Source: a virus
DNA: 33,677 nt
Virus record (IMG/VR): IMGVR_UViG_3300043429_000668
Span: 1 to 33,677 of that record
Direction: 5' to 3' (one strand)
Part shown: piece after piece, positions 29,625-33,677 of the stretch
Position numbering within the stretch: position 1 is the first letter of the stretch
Layout: every line of letters begins with the position of its first letter
Notes under the pieces: generated by a model
Databases searched by the model: none
Told to the model about the DNA's origin: nothing
What the model saw: the letters and a program-made list of their open reading frames with translations, nothing else
Program-made: the position numbers and the translations under genes

Positions 29625-30020
29625 GTGCCACAGTCGAAATCCGAAAAGTATTTCCCCGATTCGCAGGGAACGGAGCTTTGGTTCGCCGGTTTCTTTATCG
29701 GCGGACTGATTCGGTTTTCCGTGACCCCCGCGAGTTGCTCCCCGAACGACGTCACGCATCTAGGGGCGGTCGTCTGGGGGACCGCGGCGGATGCCCGGGT
29801 CGTTCGGGCGTATGAGCCCGGGCCGGTCGAGCCGGGGACGGTCCAGGTCGAGGTATTGGGCTCCCCTACGGTCGCGGCTACGGACGTCGGCATGATGGGC
29901 GAGTTGTCTATCGGCGGCGCCTGGGGCGGCGTTGCTTACCCGGCGTTTCTGTCTCGAGTCACGTTAAACGGTTCGGTCGGCGAACTGGTGCGGTCGAGTT
30001 GGGAGTTTCAGTTGACATAG
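29625..30020 (+). CDS. Second tail tube-like protein
   Basis: 131 residues from the GTG at 29625 (CGGGAGGG upstream). Beta-rich (ELWFAGFFIGGLIRFSVTP, VQVEVLGSPTV, LSRVTLNGSVGEL) and similar in size to the preceding protein. Two tandem tail proteins may make a tube and an outer or terminal component; which is major is not decidable here. Confidence 0.65.
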   Translation: MPQSKSEKYFPDSQGTELWFAGFFIGGLIRFSVTPASCSPNDVTHLGAVVWGTAADARVVRAYEPGPVEPGTVQVEVLGSPTVAATDVGMMGELSIGGAWGGVAYPAFLSRVTLNGSVGELVRSSWEFQLT

Positions 30021-30033
30021 CGGAGGGTGTGCG

Positions 30034-30372
30034 ATGGACGCGAGGAATGAAGTAGCGGCGAAGCTGGCGCGGCCGGCGGTTCGGGATATTCCGGTGGAAG
30101 AGATCGGCGGAGCGGTCGCCATGCGGTCCCCGTCGTTCGCGGAGTGGCATTCGCTGGTGGCGAAACACCGGGAGCTAGACGGCAAGGCTCCGCCGACGGA
30201 ACTGATTGTCGAGACGGTGGCGGCGGTTCTCGCGAACCCGGACGGGTCGCGAATGTTCACGGCGGAGGAAGTCGCGGAAATGCGGCCCGGGGCGGTCGTC
30301 GCGGTGTATGAGGCGGCATGGCCGACGGTTTTGCGCGGCGTCCATCCGGAGCCGGAAGCAAAAAAAGCCTAG
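30034..30372 (+). CDS. Tail assembly chaperone, short form (gpG-like)
   Basis: 112 residues from the ATG at 30034 (GCGGAGGG upstream). Helical, with FAEWHSLVAKHRE and VETVAAVLANPDG. It ends in a slippery A-AAA-AAA (30360-30366) two codons before the stop, so a fraction of ribosomes should shift -1 into the gene at 30399. Short and long chaperones coat the tape measure during tail assembly. Confidence 0.85.
   Translation: MDARNEVAAKLARPAVRDIPVEEIGGAVAMRSPSFAEWHSLVAKHRELDGKAPPTELIVETVAAVLANPDGSRMFTAEEVAEMRPGAVVAVYEAAWPTVLRGVHPEPEAKKA
30360..30366 (+). other. -1 frameshift slippery heptamer
   Basis: GC(A AAA AAA)GCC has the correct X-XXY-YYZ phase relative to the upstream frame. After a -1 slip the next codon starts at 30366 (AGC) and the frame stays open through ATG 30399 to 30716. 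This is the standard G/GT arrangement. Confidence 0.85.
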
Positions 30373-30398
30373 AGCGCCAGCCGGAGAGGGTTTTTCTT

Positions 30399-30716
30399 AT
30401 GTCGCTGGCGCTGGAGTTGGGCGAAGAGGACGCGGACGCGCTGGCGGAGCGGCTGACGGTCGACCAGGTCCGCGAGTGGTGGGCGTTCTACGCGCTGCGG
30501 CCGTGGGGCGACGAATGGCGGCGGTCGGGCCGCATGGTAACGCTCTTGGCGACGGCGGCCGGCGCGAAGCTGGACGCGGGTTTCGAGGACAAGTTCCTGC
30601 CAACGTATGCGGGCGAGGAACCGCCCCGGCCGCAGTCGCAGGAAGAAATGCTCGCGGAGTTGCGGAAGGTGCCGGCGTTCGCGGCGCAGTTGGCGGCCCG
30701 GGAGGGTGACGCATGA
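30399..30716 (+). CDS. Tail assembly chaperone extension (T part of G-T fusion)
   Basis: As a free product, 105 residues from the ATG at 30399; as the fusion, translated from 30034 via the slippery site (linker KKSLERQPERV). LELGEEDADALAERLTVDQ, then WWAFYALRPWGDEWRRSGRM resembles phage GpT-like proteins. A GGAGAGGG upstream of 30399 may aid the shift or start free product. Its stop overlaps the tape measure start. Confidence 0.82.
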   Translation: MSLALELGEEDADALAERLTVDQVREWWAFYALRPWGDEWRRSGRMVTLLATAAGAKLDAGFEDKFLPTYAGEEPPRPQSQEEMLAELRKVPAFAAQLAAREGDA

Positions 30717-32257
30717 CCGCGACAAGTCGCATTGCGGCAGTCTTCACGGCGAATACGTCGTCGTTGCTCTCGGGAACCCGGCAGGCGTCAGCGGCTCTCG
30801 ACCGCCTGGCGGCGGACGTCCGCGGGCTCCGGGGCGGGCTGTCGACGTTGACGGCGATTTCCGGGGCGCAGCTGTTCGGGTCGATCGCGGCCGGGGTCGC
30901 CAACGCGACGCAGTCGCTGGTCGGCATGACGCAAGCGGCGGCGGAGAGTGTCGACGTTATGTCGAAACTCGCGGCCCGGACGGGGACGACCTACGCGGAA
31001 ATGTCCGGGCTCGCGCTGGCCGGCGACCTGGCTGGCGTCGGCGTCGACAAAATCGCGGGCGCGATGACGAAAGCGGATCGGGCGTTCGTCATGGCGGCGG
31101 AAGGATCGAAGACGGCGCAAGCGGCGTTCGCCCGGATCGGCCTGTCGGTCGACGAACTGCAAGGAACGACCGGGGCGGAGCGGTTCCAACTGATCGCGGC
31201 GGCGATTGCGGAGTTGCCGACGGAGGCGGAGCGGGCCGCGGCGTCGATCGCGATTTTCGGGAAGGCGGGGGCGGACCTGTTGCCCCTCTTCGCCGGCGGC
31301 GCCGACGGGATCCGGGAAGCTATGGAAATGGCGGATCGGCTCGGGCTCGCGCTTACGAACGTCCAGGGTCAAAACGTCGAGGCAATGAATGATTCCTTTA
31401 CGATGGTCGGCAAGGCTATCGAAGGGGTCGTTACCCAAATCGTCGCCAACCTGGCTCCGGCGGTTACGGCGCTGAATGAAGCGTTCGTCGATTTCGTCGC
31501 GGGTTTCGGCGGGAAGTCGATCGGGGAGGCAATCGCGGACGCGCTTCTAGACGGGGCGGACTACCTGGCCGGCGTCGCGGATTGGTTCCTCCAGAATATG
31601 CCGGAGGTCTGGAAGTACGCGGAGAACGTCGCGGCCTATTGGTCATCGGTCGTCGACATTTTCTCCCGGGCCGTCGCGGCGGCGCAGGGCGTTTTTACCC
31701 TGTTCGAGGTCGTCGGCAACGCGTTCGGGCGGGTCATCGCGAACGTGTTATCCGGTTTGCTGGACGTTATCGCGAACGTCGCGGACTACATTCCCGGCGC
31801 CGGCGACCTGGCCGAAGGGGCTCGGGCCTGGTCGGACACGATGGACGCGACCGCGACGGCCTACGCGGACGCAATGACGGCGAACACGGCGGAAGCCGGC
31901 CGGCTGTTCGCGGACGCGTTCGGCGAGCGTGCGGAGGCGTCGGGCGACCGGATCGCGGGGCCGGTCACGACGGCATTCCGCGGGATCCGGGAGAGCGTCG
32001 AGCGGGCGCGGACGTCGGCGGACGAGGCGACGAAACAAACCGTCGAGCCGAAGGTCGAGGCGAAAGTCGCGATCGACGAAGCGAAGCTCGCGAAGGGGCT
32101 CGACATTCGTTCGAGCGCGGGCGTTAACGAAATGCTCCGTCTTATGGCGCCGCAGACGCGCCGCGAGGATGCGGCGGAAGAGGCTAACGAGCATCTCCGC
32201 GAGATTGCCTACAACACGGCGAACATTGGGCTAGACGTCACTGAGTACGGGTGGTGA
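30713..32257 (+). CDS. Tail tape measure protein
   Basis: 514 residues. Alternating helical, Ala-rich sequence with hydrophobic spans around 250-370, and GTTYAEMSGLALAGDLAGV, then AERFQLIAAAIAELPTEAER and ASIAIFGKAGADLLP near 80-200, the common domain of tape measures. By the usual length rule, the tail would be about 75 nm (estimate). It follows the chaperones as in other siphoviruses. Confidence 0.92.
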   Translation: MTATSRIAAVFTANTSSLLSGTRQASAALDRLAADVRGLRGGLSTLTAISGAQLFGSIAAGVANATQSLVGMTQAAAESVDVMSKLAARTGTTYAEMSGLALAGDLAGVGVDKIAGAMTKADRAFVMAAEGSKTAQAAFARIGLSVDELQGTTGAERFQLIAAAIAELPTEAERAAASIAIFGKAGADLLPLFAGGADGIREAMEMADRLGLALTNVQGQNVEAMNDSFTMVGKAIEGVVTQIVANLAPAVTALNEAFVDFVAGFGGKSIGEAIADALLDGADYLAGVADWFLQNMPEVWKYAENVAAYWSSVVDIFSRAVAAAQGVFTLFEVVGNAFGRVIANVLSGLLDVIANVADYIPGAGDLAEGARAWSDTMDATATAYADAMTANTAEAGRLFADAFGERAEASGDRIAGPVTTAFRGIRESVERARTSADEATKQTVEPKVEAKVAIDEAKLAKGLDIRSSAGVNEMLRLMAPQTRREDAAEEANEHLREIAYNTANIGLDVTEYGW

Positions 32258-33142
32258 ATGGGAATCCTTGCGGTCCGGGAAAACGCGGACGAGCGCGGCG
32301 CATCCGGAAAGTTCCGGGAGGCGGTTACCTATACGCGCAGCTGGACTATCAAGGTCGATAGCCCGGGAACGTCCGTAGCGGCGATTGCGCAGGCGGCGGG
32401 CGTGTCGTTCGGGTCGCCGCATCCGGACGACTCTAGCGTTTTCGCGATGGAGTTTGACGTCAAGCCGCGCGGCGATTCGTTGCTTCTGTACGGGCTCACG
32501 GTCCGCTACTACACGCCCAAGCGCGACGGCGACACGGACCCTACGGCGCTTCCCCCGGACGTCTGGACCGGCGGAAGTTCGGTGTCGTCGGGGCCGTGCT
32601 GGAAGGACATAACCGGGGAGCCGATTACAAACTCGGCCGGCGTCGCGCTGCCCGATCTGACAATGGAGATAGCGGAGTTTTCCTGTTCGCTGACGCGCTG
32701 TTTCGCGGATTTCTCCGGAATCTCTGCGCTGCGGAACTACACAAACAAAATCAACTCGGATTCTTTTCTCGGCTGTCCCCCGAAAACCTGGAAGTGCCAG
32801 GGCGGCCGGTTCGCAAAGAAAACGGAAGGCGCTCCCGGGCAACAGTTTTCCTATTGGGAGGTCACGTTCGATTTCGCCTACCGGGAAGATACCTGGGTTT
32901 TGAAACCGCTGGACATCGGCTACTCGCAAAAGGTCGACGTCGAGGGGATGCCGACGGCGTCGGGCGATTACCTGGCGGCAATCCTCGGGCAGGATAAAAG
33001 GCCAATAAAAGAGCCGGTCGCGCTCGCGCAGGGCGTCGGCGTTCTCGGGCCGGCTCCGGGCTACCCGCAAGTGATTAACGGCGGGCAGGGCGCGAATCCT
33101 TACGCGGAAGCGTCGTTCTCCTGGTTCGGGGGCATTTCCTAG
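32258..33142 (+). CDS. Distal tail protein of unknown family
   Basis: 294 residues from the ATG directly after the tape measure stop. Mixed beta sequence (FREAVTYTRSWTIKVDSPG, FAMEFDVKPRGDSLLLYGLTV, FSYWEVTFDFAYRE) with several cysteines. Gene order suggests a distal tail or baseplate part, perhaps linking the tape measure to the Ser-rich tip. No family recognised. Stop and next start share a base (TAGTG). Confidence 0.6.
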   Translation: MGILAVRENADERGASGKFREAVTYTRSWTIKVDSPGTSVAAIAQAAGVSFGSPHPDDSSVFAMEFDVKPRGDSLLLYGLTVRYYTPKRDGDTDPTALPPDVWTGGSSVSSGPCWKDITGEPITNSAGVALPDLTMEIAEFSCSLTRCFADFSGISALRNYTNKINSDSFLGCPPKTWKCQGGRFAKKTEGAPGQQFSYWEVTFDFAYREDTWVLKPLDIGYSQKVDVEGMPTASGDYLAAILGQDKRPIKEPVALAQGVGVLGPAPGYPQVINGGQGANPYAEASFSWFGGIS

Positions 33143-33677
33143 TGGCCCGGAAGGCGACAAACCGAAACCCGGTCGTCGTCTTTTCGAAGTCGGCGGCGGA
33201 CCGCATTGCGCGGGCGGTCGAGACAGTGGAGCGCGGCGGCGGCACTGTCGGCGCCGGCCATTGGCCCTACCGTCCGGACGAGCCGCCCCGCGACGCGTTC
33301 TTTCGGACGCTACTAAAGCTCGAAAGCTGCGGCACGGTCGAGGCGCAAGAGGTCTACTTGGCGGCGGCGGAGTCGGAATCGGGCTGCGGCGCGTCGTTCA
33401 AGCTGGTCACGCCCCGCGAGGATCCGGTCGAGGTCCGCGACGTCTCGTCGGTCGTCGCGTTGTTCAACGCGGCGCAGGGGAATCCGTCGGGCGAGAAGTT
33501 GCCCACGGGAACGGTCGTCGAGGCTCGCTACGAATACCCGCGGGACAACGGCGAAAAGCCGTTCTGGCGGATCCTTCGCGTCGTCGAATGCGACTGCGGT
33601 TCGTCGTCGAGTTCGTCGTCGTCGTCGTCGAGTTCCTCGTCGTCGAGTTCGTCGTCGTCGAGTTCGTCGTCGTCGTC
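33142..33677 (+). CDS. Start of the poly-Ser tail-tip gene (cut by window end)
   Basis: From the GTG at 33142. The first 66 residues are basic and end LKLESCG; then the sequence repeats residues encoded at 3-254 with one change, and enters serine codons. Open to the window end. Most likely the same gene as 1-1355 in a circular genome (about 517 residues); a tandem paralogue is the alternative. Confidence 0.8.
   Translation, partial: MARKATNRNPVVVFSKSAADRIARAVETVERGGGTVGAGHWPYRPDEPPRDAFFRTLLKLESCGTVEAQEVYLAAAESESGCGASFKLVTPREDPVEVRDVSSVVALFNAAQGNPSGEKLPTGTVVEARYEYPRDNGEKPFWRILRVVECDCGSSSSSSSSSSSSSSSSSSSSSSSSS
33341..33594. repeat. Right copy of imperfect terminal direct repeat
   Basis: Matches 1-254 with five substitutions, four of them silent. 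After it, serine codons (33601-33677) differ in order from 261-337. Confidence 0.9.

Noticed and set aside
1-33677. Gene transfer agent or defective prophage remnant
   Set aside because: Integrase, replication genes, fibres and all head and tail genes are present and unbroken, with no host flanks.

Overview
The window looks like an essentially complete genome of a temperate, long-tailed (siphovirus-type) phage with an HK97-like head. DNA is visibly GC-rich (about two thirds GC by eye) and all genes but one read rightward. There are no host flanks. The first 254 bases recur almost unchanged at 33341-33594, and an open frame leaving the right end continues into the left end. The simplest reading is a circular or terminally redundant genome of about 33.34 kb cut inside a tail-tip gene. 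The host is uncertain. Poly-serine/cysteine-rich proteins, a GYGSAGG-repeat secreted protein and the high GC recall Planctomycetota, but this is a low-confidence inference.

Layout. (1) 1-4444: a surface-display and modification block. A poly-Ser/Gly/Cys tail-tip protein and a second Cys-rich protein are followed by a GT25 glycosyltransferase fused to a sulfotransferase and a GT8-type glycosyltransferase. (2) 4441-5916: a leftward tyrosine integrase, a 327-bp gap rich in inverted repeats (including a 16-8-16 lox-like dyad), and an excisionase-like HTH protein. (3) 5944-12457: the early region behind a good sigma70-like promoter. It holds a PLD-like HKD protein, small unknowns, a RecT annealase, an SSB-like protein ending in DDVPF, a nuclease-like protein, a replication-initiator-like protein with a candidate iteron origin inside its gene, a RusA resolvase and an HTH protein. 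(4) 12496-17875: a tail-fibre region with collagen-like repeats and four short adjacent genes, three or four of them sharing an N-terminal module. (5) 17868-26985: two HNH proteins, terminase small and large subunits, portal, prohead protease, a cassette of membrane or secreted proteins (CAP domain, repeat protein, HEGTH metallopeptidase), and the major capsid protein with a strong terminator. (6) 27060-33142: head-tail connector, closure, HK97 gp10-like, tail terminator, two tail tube-like proteins, tail assembly chaperones joined by a -1 frameshift signal, tape measure, and a distal tail protein leading back into the tail-tip gene.

How the parts work together. Int and the Xis-like protein would control integration. 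RecT, SSB, the initiator and RusA form a recombination-replication set that must borrow host helicase and polymerase. HNH, TerS and TerL package DNA into an HK97-type procapsid. The glycosyltransferase/sulfotransferase genes directly follow the Ser-rich tail-tip gene, so they may decorate virion proteins or the host surface. No repressor of CI type, endolysin or clear holin was recognised.
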